From Lewinella sp. 4G2 (GTDB lineage Bacteria > Bacteroidota > Bacteroidia > Chitinophagales > Saprospiraceae): 64,000 nucleotides of DNA. The DNA lies in assembly GCF_001625015.1 (NCBI RefSeq), contig NZ_LVWJ02000014.1, forward strand, positions 1,302,001 to 1,366,000, read 5' to 3'. A program made the translations under genes and the position numbers. The stretch's first letter is position 1. Every line of letters starts with the position of its first letter. Shown here piece by piece: positions 8,020 through 16,563 of this stretch. The notes under the pieces are model-generated. The model was given only the letters and a program-made list of their open reading frames with translations. It was not told where the DNA came from and ran no database searches.

Positions 8020-10545
8020 ATGGGTCGCAATTTGCTATCCGGGATCATTGCACTGGTCCTTCTTCTTCCAACGCTCGCCTTTGCACAGGGACGCGCTTTT
8101 ACCTTTGACGCCACGGACGTAGACGCTACGGCCGCCCTCGAAGGAAAGATCACCGACTACGAAATTGTCCGCCTCGATGTCGCGGGCCTTTACGCCGCCT
8201 GGAACGATACGCCGGGGTTGCTCGATTTTGACCTGGCCGGTACCGCCGGCACCGTCAGCCTCCACCTCGCTCCCTGGGAACTGCGGACGGCCGATTACCA
8301 GGTTACCCTGAATGGTGATGCCCGCACGCCCCGACCTACCGCACTGCACTCTCCCGTCTACCGCGGCAACGTCACGGGTGGCGGCGAAGCCATCGTGACT
8401 TTTGACCGGCAGTTTATCCTCGGCCACTACGAAGTGAACGGCCGCCGGATGGCCCTCGAACCACTGTGGCGCCTTCAGGATGGTGCGGACCGCGACCTCT
8501 ACGTGCTGTACGACGAAACCAAGGCCGTTACTGGCGGGACGGATGTTTGCGAGACGGACGTTTCCGGCCTCGTTGCCGAAAAACCTACGGGTGACCCAAC
8601 GAAAAAATCGCTGGTCGGTGGCTGTCTCGGGGTGGACATCGCGCTGGTTGCCGATACCGAGCTCTACGCAGACTTCAATGACGTAGCGAGCGTGGAGAAC
8701 TTCATGCTGGGCGTCCTGGCGGACGTTCGGACCGTGTACGACGACGAGTTTGCCGATGAGATTCAGTACCTCGTTACGAGTACCACGATCTACACCAATA
8801 CGAATATTGACCCCTACTCCAATACGACCAACGCCAGCTTGTTGATCGACGATTTCCGGGTGTACTCGAGCAATAACCCCTCTTCCATCCCCGGTGATTA
8901 CGACGTCGCCTCCCTCTGGACGGGTAGGGACTTTATCGGTGGCACCATCGGTATCGCCTACGTACCCGGCATCTGTGGTAGTGGCCGCTACAACGTACTG
9001 GAGAACTTCTCCAGCAGCAGTATTCAGTTGCGGAACGTTTGGGCCCACGAATTGGGGCACAACTTTAACTGCCCGCACGACCCGAGTGGCCCAGGTGCAC
9101 CGGTACACATTATGTTTCCCTCGGTCTCCAGCGTGAGTACCTGGTCGGCCACGTCGGTAAGTATTATTCAGGATTACTACGCTTCCCTTACTTGCCTCGA
9201 AACTTGTGCGCCACCCGTGGCCGCCCCCGAAAAGGTATACACCAACATCGCGGCGGGTACGGCGAATTACTTCTTCGACGAGACGCCCGTTACGATCGAA
9301 ACCCGGCAGTGGACCTTCCCCGGCGGCACGCCCGCTACCTCTACGGAAGTAGCTCCCGAAGTAGTATTCGAGCAACCGGGTAACTACGTGGCTACCCTGA
9401 CGGTGACCAACCAGTCGGGAACCAGCACTTCACAGGTGCCCATTACCGTAGCCGAAGAGGGTGGCATGGAAGTACTTTTCCGGGAAGACTTTGAGGACCA
9501 GGATCTCCGCGTATCCTTCATCAACCCCCAGAACGACATCCTGGAGTGGGAGCTTTTCACTACGGACGGTACGCTTGGAAACAGCTCCGCCCGAATTGAT
9601 AACGGTACGATTGATCGTCGCTTCACGAGTGACTTTATGCAAAGCCCGGCCATCGATATTGACGGGGTAGAGGATCCTAAGCTGTCTTTGGAATACGCTT
9701 ACGTCCGCTACAACTTCACTTTCCGGGATAAGATGCGGGTGTCCATCATTCAGAATGGGGTGAAGACCGAGGTATTCTTTGGTGATGAGTTGGGCCAGGG
9801 CACCTTCGCTACCGGACCCGACTGGGTCGGGCAATTCGGTTTGTTCCTGCCCGAGGACGAGGATGATTGGTGCTTCAGCAGCCCAGGTTGCATCGAAGTA
9901 GACCTGGCTCCCTTCCAGGGTGGTGGCGACATCATCGTTGAGGTAGAGAACATTGCTGGCTACGGCCAGCCACTGTTCGTGGACAACATCGCGGTCACGG
10001 GTATTCAATCCCTCGCCCTCCCCGTTGAGTGGCTCACCTTCGCCGCCGCACCCACGGGCAAAGAGATTGGCCTGAACTGGACCGTCAACCAGGACGCCGA
10101 AAACGCCGGCTTCCACGTAGAGCGGACGGACGACAACCAACGCGGATGGGCGACCATCGGTGAGGTAGCCGCCCGCGCCGGCGCGGAGGAAAACGCCGCC
10201 TACACCTTCTCCGACCTTACGGCCGCCCTCGGTACGGACTACCAGTACCGCATCCGCCAGACGGATCTAGACGGCACGGAAAGCTATTCCGAGATCAGAA
10301 CGGCCCGTTTGAACGGTGCTGCCGTTGCCGGGCTCAGCGTCTTCCCTAACCCGACTTCGGGTAATGTGGTCCTGTCCATCCCCGCCGGAGACGATGTCCC
10401 CTACACCTTATTTGATGCTACCGGCCGGTCCTTGCGCCAGGGTAACTTCGTCGGTGGCCGGGCGGAGTTGAACCTTACCGAGCTTCCTGCGGGGGTATAT
10501 ACCGTCCGTACGCCGGTGGGTACTACGCGGGTGGTGCGTAAGTAA
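8020..10545 (+). CDS. Secreted reprolysin-like metalloprotease with PKD domain and T9SS signal
   Basis: This 841-residue protein begins with a Sec signal peptide (GRNLLSGIIALVLLLPTLAFAQG). The zinc site HELGHNFNCPHD (residues 343-354) is the extended metzincin motif, and HIMFPSVS shortly after fits the Met-turn. A PKD-like domain follows (WTFPGGTPATSTEVAPEVVF), then a region ending LPVEWLTFAA with a beta-sandwich module, and a C-terminal type A sorting domain (LSVFPNPTSGNVVLSIP to the final VVRK). It should be exported by Sec, pass the outer membrane by T9SS, and act as an extracellular zinc peptidase. It is closely followed by a strong terminator, so it is likely transcribed alone. The substrate cannot be read from sequence. 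Confidence 0.95.
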   Translation: MGRNLLSGIIALVLLLPTLAFAQGRAFTFDATDVDATAALEGKITDYEIVRLDVAGLYAAWNDTPGLLDFDLAGTAGTVSLHLAPWELRTADYQVTLNGDARTPRPTALHSPVYRGNVTGGGEAIVTFDRQFILGHYEVNGRRMALEPLWRLQDGADRDLYVLYDETKAVTGGTDVCETDVSGLVAEKPTGDPTKKSLVGGCLGVDIALVADTELYADFNDVASVENFMLGVLADVRTVYDDEFADEIQYLVTSTTIYTNTNIDPYSNTTNASLLIDDFRVYSSNNPSSIPGDYDVASLWTGRDFIGGTIGIAYVPGICGSGRYNVLENFSSSSIQLRNVWAHELGHNFNCPHDPSGPGAPVHIMFPSVSSVSTWSATSVSIIQDYYASLTCLETCAPPVAAPEKVYTNIAAGTANYFFDETPVTIETRQWTFPGGTPATSTEVAPEVVFEQPGNYVATLTVTNQSGTSTSQVPITVAEEGGMEVLFREDFEDQDLRVSFINPQNDILEWELFTTDGTLGNSSARIDNGTIDRRFTSDFMQSPAIDIDGVEDPKLSLEYAYVRYNFTFRDKMRVSIIQNGVKTEVFFGDELGQGTFATGPDWVGQFGLFLPEDEDDWCFSSPGCIEVDLAPFQGGGDIIVEVENIAGYGQPLFVDNIAVTGIQSLALPVEWLTFAAAPTGKEIGLNWTVNQDAENAGFHVERTDDNQRGWATIGEVAARAGAEENAAYTFSDLTAALGTDYQYRIRQTDLDGTESYSEIRTARLNGAAVAGLSVFPNPTSGNVVLSIPAGDDVPYTLFDATGRSLRQGNFVGGRAELNLTELPAGVYTVRTPVGTTRVVRK

Positions 10546-10576
10546 TTTCGCTTGGTACCTTCCTTTTAGGAATTAT

Positions 10577-10619
10577 AAATCCCTCAGTCTTATCAGTAGG
10601 CTGGGGGATTTGTTTTTTA
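10577..10619 (+). terminator. Rho-independent terminator after the metalloprotease
   Basis: AAATCCCTCAG pairs with CTGGGGGATTT (one G-T pair) around a 10-nt loop and is followed by GTTTTTTAT. It starts 32 bp after the stop codon. Confidence 0.85.
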
Positions 10620-10635
10620 TTCTTCCTATTGCTTG

Positions 10636-10653
10636 GCACCTGCGGCAGCGCCC
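10636..10653 (-). repeat. Dispersed 18-bp word, exact copy
   Basis: GCACCTGCGGCAGCGCCC, the exact reverse complement of the A-type consensus, just after the terminator and in the spacer before the GH5 gene. Confidence 0.75.
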
Positions 10654-10807
10654 ACAGCCGCCGGTATAAAGGGATTTGAACGAACTGCACGGATTTGGAT
10701 ATCAATAAAATTGTTGATTGGCTTTACCCCGTTAAATAGCTGGTGTGAATCGGCGCCCAACGGGGCAGGTTGTATATTGTTATTTTTAAGGAATAACTGG
10801 TCGGATC

Positions 10808-13528
10808 ATGTCAAGAGCTTTACTTCTACTTCTCTGCACCCTTTGCTGCCAATTGGTGAGCGCACAGGGCTTTCTACGTACCGATGGTACCCGGATCGTC
10901 AACGAAGCCGGCGAAAAATATTTGTTGAAGGGCATGGGCCTCGGCGGTTGGATGCTGCAGGAAGGCTACATGATGAAGACGGCTGGTTTCGCGCCCACCC
11001 AACACCAACTCCGGGCGCGGATCGCCGAGGTGGTTGGAGAAGCGGAAGCGGAGACTTTTTACCAAAATTGGCGGGATAACCATTTCCGCGAGGCGGACGT
11101 GCAAAAGATGAAGGAGGCCGGATTCAACTCGGTGCGCCTGCCCATGCATTTTAACTTGTTTACCCCGCCAATTGAAGATGAACCCATCGCCGGAGAACAA
11201 ACCTGGTTGGAAGAAGGCTTCCGCCGCACGGATGAACTGATTCAGTGGTGTAAAGCACGCGATATGTACGTCGTGCTCGACCTCCACGCAGCCCCGGGTG
11301 GGCAGGGTGACGACGTGGCGATATCGGACCGCGACCTGAGTAAACCTTCCCTCTGGGAAAGCGAAGCGAATAAGGATAAAACGGTCGCCCTCTGGCGCCG
11401 ACTGGCCGAACGATACGCCGACGAACCTACCGTGGCTGGTTACGACCTGATCAATGAGATTAATTATATTCTCCCGGGGAACGTGGCCATCCGGGAATTG
11501 TACGGACGGATCACCGATACCATCCGCGCAGTGGACACCCGCCACATCATCTTCATTGAAGGCAACGGCTTTGCGAATGATTTCACCGGCCTGACGCCAC
11601 CGTGGGACGACAATATGGTCTACAGCCCCCACAAATACTGGAACTTCAACGATCAGGGCAGCGTGCAATGGATGTTCGATCTTGGAGCGACGTACAACGT
11701 CCCGATCTACCTCGGGGAAACGGGGGAGAACTCCAACGTGTGGTTCCACGATGCCGCCAAGCTGCTGGAGGATAATAATATCGGTTTCGCCTGGTGGCCC
11801 TGGAAAAAGATTGACGATATCGCCGGTCCCGTTTCCGTTGAACTTAACCCCGGATACCAGGATCTGCTGGATTACTGGGCGGGTACCGGGCCAATGCCCA
11901 GCGCTACGGACGCCGTCAATGCCCTCGCCGTGCTGACGGAGAATGCGTTACTGGAGAACGCAAAATTTCAGCAGGACGTCACCCACGCCCTGCTGGTCCA
12001 GACCCAGGAAGCTACGACCGTCCCTTACCTGGAAACGCACGCCGTGCCGGGCGTTATCCACGCCGTTAATTACGATATGGGCGGCCTCGGTAATGCCTAC
12101 GAGGATACCCAGAACGCGAACTACCGCATCAGTACCGGCGGCGACTTTACCGCCTGGAATAATGGTTGGTCCTACCGCAACGACGGGGTGGACATCGAGC
12201 CCTGTACCGACACCGAACTGAACAACGGCTTCAACGTAGGTTGGACGGACGACGGTGAGTGGCTGCAGTACGCCATCAACGTCACGGAACCCGGCTTGTA
12301 CGACGTGACGGTCCGGACGGCCTCTGGTGCAGGTGGTGGTCAACTCAGTCTGCGGAGTGGAGAAGAACCGTTAGTGGAGGCCCTGGCAACGGGTGCTACG
12401 GGTGGCTGGCAGAACTGGCAGAATACCACCTTCCGCAACGTGACCTTAACCGATGTCGATACGAAGCTTCGGCTGTACATCGACCAGGGAGGCTACAACA
12501 TCGGCGGTATGCAACTCACCCGGGTGGCAGCCAGCTCCGCGTTGGATACGGATTTCCTGACGGCGGAAGCCACAGAGAATACCTCCGTGCGGGTGACTTT
12601 TAACAAGAGTTTGAAAAGAGAAGGGTTACGCGCGTCAGATTTCAGCCTGAGCGTGAACGGTGAAGCTGCCTCCGTTACGGCGGCGGAATTCACGGAGGGA
12701 ACTACCCGTACGGTCACCCTCGCTACTGATACGCGTCTGCGGTCTGCCGACGTGATTTGCGTGACCTACACGGGGGCGGACCTCGCTGCTACGGATGACT
12801 TGATTGTACAGCCCTTCAACTGCCGACCGGTGGACAACCGGATTGCCCTGGCCTACCCCATCCCTGGCACCCTGCAGGCGGAGGATTTCTTTCGGATGTC
12901 CGGCGTAGAAGTAGAGAACAGCGGTGACGTTGGGGGAACCCAAAATATTGGTTTCCTGGACCCACAGGATTTCCTGGATTACAACGTTGACGTGAGCGCG
13001 GCGGGGACTTATTCCGTCGATTACCGCACGGCTGCGGCCGACGGCTTCACGGGGCGCTTTCTCCTACAGTTACTCGACGATAATGATGAGGCGACCACGT
13101 TGCACGACATCAGTTTCCCCTCTACCGGAGGGTGGCAGACTTACGAAACCGTGTCCGCTCCGGCCGTTACCTTACCCGCTGGCCCACAGCGCTTGCGCAT
13201 CCTGGTGGTCGATGGTGCCGTCAACGTGAACTACCTCGTCTTTAGCTTACTGACGGACGTGCAGGAGGACCGGTTGCCACTGGCGCTGGCCGTTAGCCCT
13301 AACCCAACGAGTGATGTGATCACCATTACGGGAGAATTACCCGCCGCGCTTGGTCTCAACCTCACCGTTACGGACAATCTCGGCCGGCAGGTATTGCGAA
13401 GAGCGCTGCCGGTAGCTACTCAGATCAATACGCAGATTTCCTTAGCGGACTTGCCGGCAGGGGCTTACTACCTACGGCTGAGTGGCCGGGGTGGGGAGTG
13501 GTATGGTACTTCGGTGGTTCGGGAGTAG
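10808..13528 (+). CDS. Secreted GH5 glycosidase with CBM6-type modules and T9SS signal
   Basis: This 906-residue protein has a signal peptide ending around LVSAQG. The N-terminal half is a GH5 cellulase-like barrel; NE of YDLINEINY (E217) is the likely acid/base and E304 in YLGETGEN the likely nucleophile. It is followed by a CBM6-type module (about 410-580, with DGEWLQYAINV and a closing YNIGGMQLTR), an Ig-like module (about 580-675), a second CBM6-type module (IPGTLQAEDFF to NVNYLVFSL), and a C-terminal T9SS domain (LAVSPNPTSDVITITG to the end). It probably cleaves a beta-glucan outside the cell. The exact linkage is not decidable here; the N-terminal LLKGMGLGGWM resembles exo-1,3/1,6-glucanase-like GH5 members. 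It follows the protease gene but has its own spacer. Confidence 0.93.
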   Translation: MSRALLLLLCTLCCQLVSAQGFLRTDGTRIVNEAGEKYLLKGMGLGGWMLQEGYMMKTAGFAPTQHQLRARIAEVVGEAEAETFYQNWRDNHFREADVQKMKEAGFNSVRLPMHFNLFTPPIEDEPIAGEQTWLEEGFRRTDELIQWCKARDMYVVLDLHAAPGGQGDDVAISDRDLSKPSLWESEANKDKTVALWRRLAERYADEPTVAGYDLINEINYILPGNVAIRELYGRITDTIRAVDTRHIIFIEGNGFANDFTGLTPPWDDNMVYSPHKYWNFNDQGSVQWMFDLGATYNVPIYLGETGENSNVWFHDAAKLLEDNNIGFAWWPWKKIDDIAGPVSVELNPGYQDLLDYWAGTGPMPSATDAVNALAVLTENALLENAKFQQDVTHALLVQTQEATTVPYLETHAVPGVIHAVNYDMGGLGNAYEDTQNANYRISTGGDFTAWNNGWSYRNDGVDIEPCTDTELNNGFNVGWTDDGEWLQYAINVTEPGLYDVTVRTASGAGGGQLSLRSGEEPLVEALATGATGGWQNWQNTTFRNVTLTDVDTKLRLYIDQGGYNIGGMQLTRVAASSALDTDFLTAEATENTSVRVTFNKSLKREGLRASDFSLSVNGEAASVTAAEFTEGTTRTVTLATDTRLRSADVICVTYTGADLAATDDLIVQPFNCRPVDNRIALAYPIPGTLQAEDFFRMSGVEVENSGDVGGTQNIGFLDPQDFLDYNVDVSAAGTYSVDYRTAAADGFTGRFLLQLLDDNDEATTLHDISFPSTGGWQTYETVSAPAVTLPAGPQRLRILVVDGAVNVNYLVFSLLTDVQEDRLPLALAVSPNPTSDVITITGELPAALGLNLTVTDNLGRQVLRRALPVATQINTQISLADLPAGAYYLRLSGRGGEWYGTSVVRE

Positions 13529-13711
13529 GGAAGGTTAGGGTGGTTTTTTTGCCGCCGTCTACGCTTTAAGGCAAGTTGAGCAAATGACGATCTGATTATG
13601 TACTGACGACTTAGCACTTAAGATTTTACGCTAACTTTTCTTTTTCGATATTGGTACAACTTCAGACTTCCTAAAAGGTATTATGAAATTTCTCCGCAAA
13701 TAGAACCATTT

Positions 13712-14122
13712 ATGAAAAATGGATTCAAGAAAGAAGCGATATTCCCAATCGTTATATTGACCTTATTTTTGATGAGCATAGCAATAATTTACAGGGATGA
13801 GCCGGAGAGATGGCTTGACCCAGAAGATCTCAAGGGGCAAAAGATTTGTATCGATAAGAGAAAGCCATTAATGATTGGCTACGCCTTTAACGACAGTATT
13901 AATGTTGGCAACTTCTATAGAGACTACCATGATCGAATCAAAGGAGATACCAGTTACGAGTTAAGGTATAATGTAAACGTCAACGACTGTCTTATCTATA
14001 CCAATAACCCTCTGGACTCCGTATACCATATTGATGGTGTCACAAATGATACTACCCTTTATTTGAATTTATACCCGAAGGATGAAGAGATCACGTGGTC
14101 GGATTTATTCAATTTGTTATAA
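13712..14122 (+). CDS. Small membrane-anchored protein of unknown function
   Basis: I do not recognise this 136-residue protein. It has a single N-terminal hydrophobic segment (about residues 9-27, AIFPIVILTLFLMSIAIIY) and a polar remainder with two cysteines, so it is probably anchored in the inner membrane facing the periplasm. Its DNA is visibly richer in A and T than the flanking enzymes, as is the xisI/xisH pair after it. It stands alone on the plus strand. Confidence 0.7.
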   Translation: MKNGFKKEAIFPIVILTLFLMSIAIIYRDEPERWLDPEDLKGQKICIDKRKPLMIGYAFNDSINVGNFYRDYHDRIKGDTSYELRYNVNVNDCLIYTNNPLDSVYHIDGVTNDTTLYLNLYPKDEEITWSDLFNLL

Positions 14123-14265
14123 TCCGGCCGGTGTTTGTTCATTCTAGGCAGAACTCAAGGACGCATGCGCCGGAAATTCCGCTTGTAGACTAGTGTGGCG
14201 AGCTCCTTTCATTCCCGCCGAGATATGTTTGGTTTGCTGGTTTACCCCTTCATTAATTGGTCTTA

Positions 14266-14607
14266 TTACCCCTCAGCAAACTCCGTCATTTTTCGAACAG
14301 CAGGGTGATGCCATCCTACAACAATTTCTTTGGAAGGTATTCCCGCTGCCTCCAGCAAGTCAATCACTACAATATCGGTGCCGTCATGCTTCACCCAAAC
14401 CTTGCCATCTTCAGCTACCTTTAAATGCAAATAGCAGCCATAGGTGCGAGTTTCCTCGTTCCAAGTGTCGTAATACAGAAGTAGACTGCCGCTAATAGGG
14501 TCCACTACCATGTCATCCTGAATAGGGTTAGGACCCTTCAGATCATGTCTATGTAGTTGCTCAACTACACCACAGGCTAGCTCGAAATTTATTTTGCGCT
14601 TATCCAT
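14266..14607 (-). CDS. xisI: XisI-family protein
   Basis: This 113-residue protein matches the XisI family (named for cyanobacterial fdxN-element excision control): GCYLHLKVAEDGKVWVKHDG, then a short acidic helix and IPSKEIVVGWHHPAVRK near the C-terminus. Its start codon lies inside the 3' end of xisH (19-nt overlap), so the two are translated together and probably form a complex. No fdxN-like element or recombinase is visible nearby, so an excision role should not be assumed. Confidence 0.9.
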   Translation of the reverse strand: MDKRKINFELACGVVEQLHRHDLKGPNPIQDDMVVDPISGSLLLYYDTWNEETRTYGCYLHLKVAEDGKVWVKHDGTDIVVIDLLEAAGIPSKEIVVGWHHPAVRKMTEFAEG

Positions 14608-15008
14608 CTGACGAGAGTTGGTTTGAGACGGTTGTAGACTATAATATTAACTTTTGTCTTGCGTATAAGTTGTTGGGGGATAGGGTTTTGAAAGAATTCG
14701 CTGTAGGTGTCAGCGGGGACGGCCAAATACAATTCTCTGTCAGGTTCTTGCTGTTCAATAGCTTCTTGATAGTAGGAGAACTGACCAAAAGCTTCGTAAA
14801 AGTCGTGCAGTTGGCTTTTGGAAATGAAGCTTTTAATCTCCACGGCGATTTTTTCCTTGCCTTTAGTCGCCGCAATTAGTTTTTCAGCGCCAAGATCAAT
14901 TTGAAGTCTATTAGGACCGGTATCTAATGGAAAAGGATCGTGAGTTATCTCCCAACCGTCGATAACTAAAGCCTCTTTGACGAGGTCGTGGTAAATGTCT
15001 TTAGCCAT
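14589..15008 (-). CDS. xisH: XisH-family protein, endonuclease-like fold
   Basis: This 139-residue protein opens AKDIYHDLVKEALVIDGW and has IDLGAEKLIAA followed by IAVEIKSFI, which together give the D...E-x-K pattern of a PD-(D/E)XK nuclease-like core. It also has the family's QEPDRELYLAVP segment. It overlaps xisI by 19 nt. XisH/XisI pairs are best known from cyanobacteria, so finding them here suggests horizontal transfer, supported by the lower GC of this patch. The biochemical role of XisH is not settled; a nuclease with XisI as its partner is inference. Confidence 0.9.
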   Translation of the reverse strand: MAKDIYHDLVKEALVIDGWEITHDPFPLDTGPNRLQIDLGAEKLIAATKGKEKIAVEIKSFISKSQLHDFYEAFGQFSYYQEAIEQQEPDRELYLAVPADTYSEFFQNPIPQQLIRKTKVNIIVYNRLKPTLVRWISAK

Positions 15009-15056
15009 GATCTAAAGATACTCCTCAAGAGACCCACATCGCAAACCGGGACCCTA

Positions 15057-15434
15057 TTACTTCCTAGTGATGGAGCTTCGTCCCTTCCGCGCTTTAGGCA
15101 CCACCCCAATCCGCTCATCCTCCCCCAAAATGCAGAGGCAAAGCTGATAAGCCACCTCCTCAAAATCCTCCGCCTGGTCCGATAGCAACAGCCATTTTTT
15201 AATCCCAATGCTGTTCAACGGCGTAAGCGCCGGAAACTCTGCTCGCAAACTGGCGTGATGCGCTACCTCCGTCCCCACCCATATACCATTGTCCTCCGGG
15301 TATTTGTCCTTCAGCCGTAGGGCCAGATAGATCTTATTACCAGCGTAAATGGCGTGGGTACCGAACAGCGCCTTCACCGTAGGCGAAAGCGATTCCAGGT
15401 GATCCAGGACGAAGGAAAAGGGGATATTTTTCAT
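15057..15434 (-). CDS. TfoX/YjbR-like small protein
   Basis: The protein from ATG at 15434 has 125 residues: KNIPFSFVLDHLESLSP, then VKALFGTHAIYAGNKIYLAL and later WLLLSDQAEDFEEVAYQLC. The pattern resembles TfoX N-terminal/YjbR-like domains, but no strong functional motif is seen. A longer reading frame starts at 15560 and runs in frame through a 7-bp repeat array, adding repeats of RVASCEL. I prefer the downstream ATG because it starts the conserved part, but see the finding on possible phase variation. It ends 48 bp before xisH on the same strand. Confidence 0.75.
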   Translation of the reverse strand: MKNIPFSFVLDHLESLSPTVKALFGTHAIYAGNKIYLALRLKDKYPEDNGIWVGTEVAHHASLRAEFPALTPLNSIGIKKWLLLSDQAEDFEEVAYQLCLCILGEDERIGVVPKARKGRSSITRK

Positions 15435-15471
15435 GGCATTGTAGATAAGGAAGTCGGAAAAATTTAATTTT

Positions 15472-15567
15472 CGCAACTCGCAACTCGCAACTCGCAACTC
15501 GCAACTCGCAACTCGCAACTCGCAACTCGCAACTCGCAACTCGCAACTCGCAACTCGCAACTCGCAA
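15472..15567. repeat. Near-perfect 7-bp tandem array, about 13.7 copies
   Basis: The word CGCAACT is repeated without visible change for 96 bp. It begins 2 bp after the stop codon of the upstream minus-strand gene (stop at 15570-15572) and ends 37 bp before the TfoX-like ATG. On the minus strand the unit reads AGTTGCG, and three units encode seven residues. Confidence 0.95.
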
Positions 15568-15569
15568 CG

Positions 15570-16067
15570 CTAAAGCTCCACCACCTTACCCGAATCCGCC
15601 AACTGAAAGCGCCGCGCCGTACTCGTACTCGCCTGGTAATCAAAATCCTTACCGCCACCCTGGCCGCTTACCTGGTAGATCAGCAGCGCCTCCGTCATCA
15701 GCGCGTGGGTCTGGAGGAGTTCCTCACCGTCGTAACTCGTACCGGCAATCACCATCCGGTCGATCAATTCTTGGGTATTCACGTCAAAAGTAGCCAGCGT
15801 GAAGTGGTACTGAGCGAGGTCCGCCCGCCAGTAAACGACGCCGGCGTAATCATCCGCTTCCGGCAGCCGTAGGCAGGCGACGAATTCCGTCAGTTCATCC
15901 ACCTTGCCGGGCTCAATGGGCACGAGGAACTGTTCGATGACGCGCGGGGAGATGGGTGGGGTTTCCTTGCTGATCGTCCGCACCGTCTCATCGTTAAAGG
16001 CTACGGGGAGTTCGAGGGTAGGGAATTGCTCGAGGAAGTGTTCAAATTTGATCTGGGGGCCGTCCAT
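15570..16067 (-). CDS. Conserved-looking protein of unknown function
   Basis: This 165-residue acidic protein is not recognised. It has no signal peptide or membrane segment. Features are a Pro-rich early part (SKETPPISPRVIEQFLVPI), a middle with two aromatic strands (YAGVVYWRADLAQYHFTLATF) and a late ALMTEALLIYQVSG. It follows iscA on the minus strand after a strong terminator, and its stop codon abuts the 7-bp array. The clean frame and codon use support a real cytoplasmic protein. Confidence 0.75.
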   Translation of the reverse strand: MDGPQIKFEHFLEQFPTLELPVAFNDETVRTISKETPPISPRVIEQFLVPIEPGKVDELTEFVACLRLPEADDYAGVVYWRADLAQYHFTLATFDVNTQELIDRMVIAGTSYDGEELLQTHALMTEALLIYQVSGQGGGKDFDYQASTSTARRFQLADSGKVVEL

Positions 16068-16080
16068 GGGTTAGTTTTTT

Positions 16081-16108
16081 TAGTCGGGTAGTCGGGTAGT
16101 CGGGTAGT
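16081..16108. repeat. 8-bp tandem word TAGTCGGG, 3.5 copies
   Basis: Three full copies and TAGT lie between the unknown gene start (16067) and the iscA terminator. The same array occurs at 17054-17081. Confidence 0.9.
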
Positions 16109-16119
16109 GCTATCTATTG

Positions 16120-16156
16120 AAAAAGCCCTTTCCTGGTTTTCAGGAAAGGGCTTTTT
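16120..16156 (-). terminator. Rho-independent terminator after iscA
   Basis: AAAAAGCCCTTTCCTG and CAGGAAAGGGCTTTTT form a perfect 16-bp stem with a 5-nt loop. It lies 20 bp beyond the iscA stop and is the natural end of the isc transcript. Confidence 0.9.
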
Positions 16157-16175
16157 GCCTGTTGGTGCAGGGTAA

Positions 16176-16502
16176 TTAAACCGCAAAACTCTCCCCACAC
16201 CCACATTCGCGCGAAGCGTTCGGGTTGTTGAAGGAGAAGCCTTTACCGTCCAGCCCACCGCTGAATTCAAGGGTAGAGTTATGGAGGTAGAGGAAGGATT
16301 TAAGGTCACAGACCACCTTCTCTTCGTTGTCCTCAAACACCTGGTCGCGGGGCTGCAACTCGTTATCGAAGTCGAGCTCGTACGTCAGGCCGGAACAACC
16401 GCCGCTCTGGATGGTCGCCCGCAGGAAGTAGTCCTCGGTCAGCCCTTTGGCTTCCCGAATCGCTTGGAGGCGTTCTTTTGCGCTGTCTGCTACGAATAAC
16501 AT
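16176..16502 (-). CDS. iscA: HesB/IscA-type iron-sulfur carrier
   Basis: This 108-residue A-type carrier receives Fe-S clusters from the IscU scaffold and passes them to target proteins. It has the three invariant cysteines: Cys36 in GGCSGLTY, and Cys100 and Cys102 in ECGCGESF at the C-terminus. The order iscS-iscU-iscA on one strand supports an Isc-type assembly role. ErpA-like assignment is also possible from sequence alone. A perfect hairpin lies just upstream (16520-16556) and a strong terminator downstream. Confidence 0.95.
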   Translation of the reverse strand: MLFVADSAKERLQAIREAKGLTEDYFLRATIQSGGCSGLTYELDFDNELQPRDQVFEDNEEKVVCDLKSFLYLHNSTLEFSGGLDGKGFSFNNPNASRECGCGESFAV

Positions 16503-16519
16503 AGTTAGTGCTTTGGTGC

Positions 16520-16556
16520 GTTGGTGCTTTGGCTACCAAAGAACCAAAGCACCAAC
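16520..16556 (-). other. Perfect 13-bp inverted repeat between iscU and iscA
   Basis: GTTGGTGCTTTGG and CCAAAGCACCAAC pair exactly around an 11-nt loop. The hairpin fills most of the 61-bp iscU-iscA gap. No T-run follows on the minus strand, so it may stabilise or process the transcript instead of ending it. Confidence 0.75.
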
Positions 16557-16563
16557 GTACTAA

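Noticed and set aside
8035-9375. A 446-residue open frame antisense to the metalloprotease gene
   Set aside because: It is a GC-driven shadow of a strongly supported protein on the other strand, with no start signal or domain pattern.
15472-15567. Possible CRISPR array
   Set aside because: The unit is only 7 bp and contiguous without spacers; no cas genes lie in the window.
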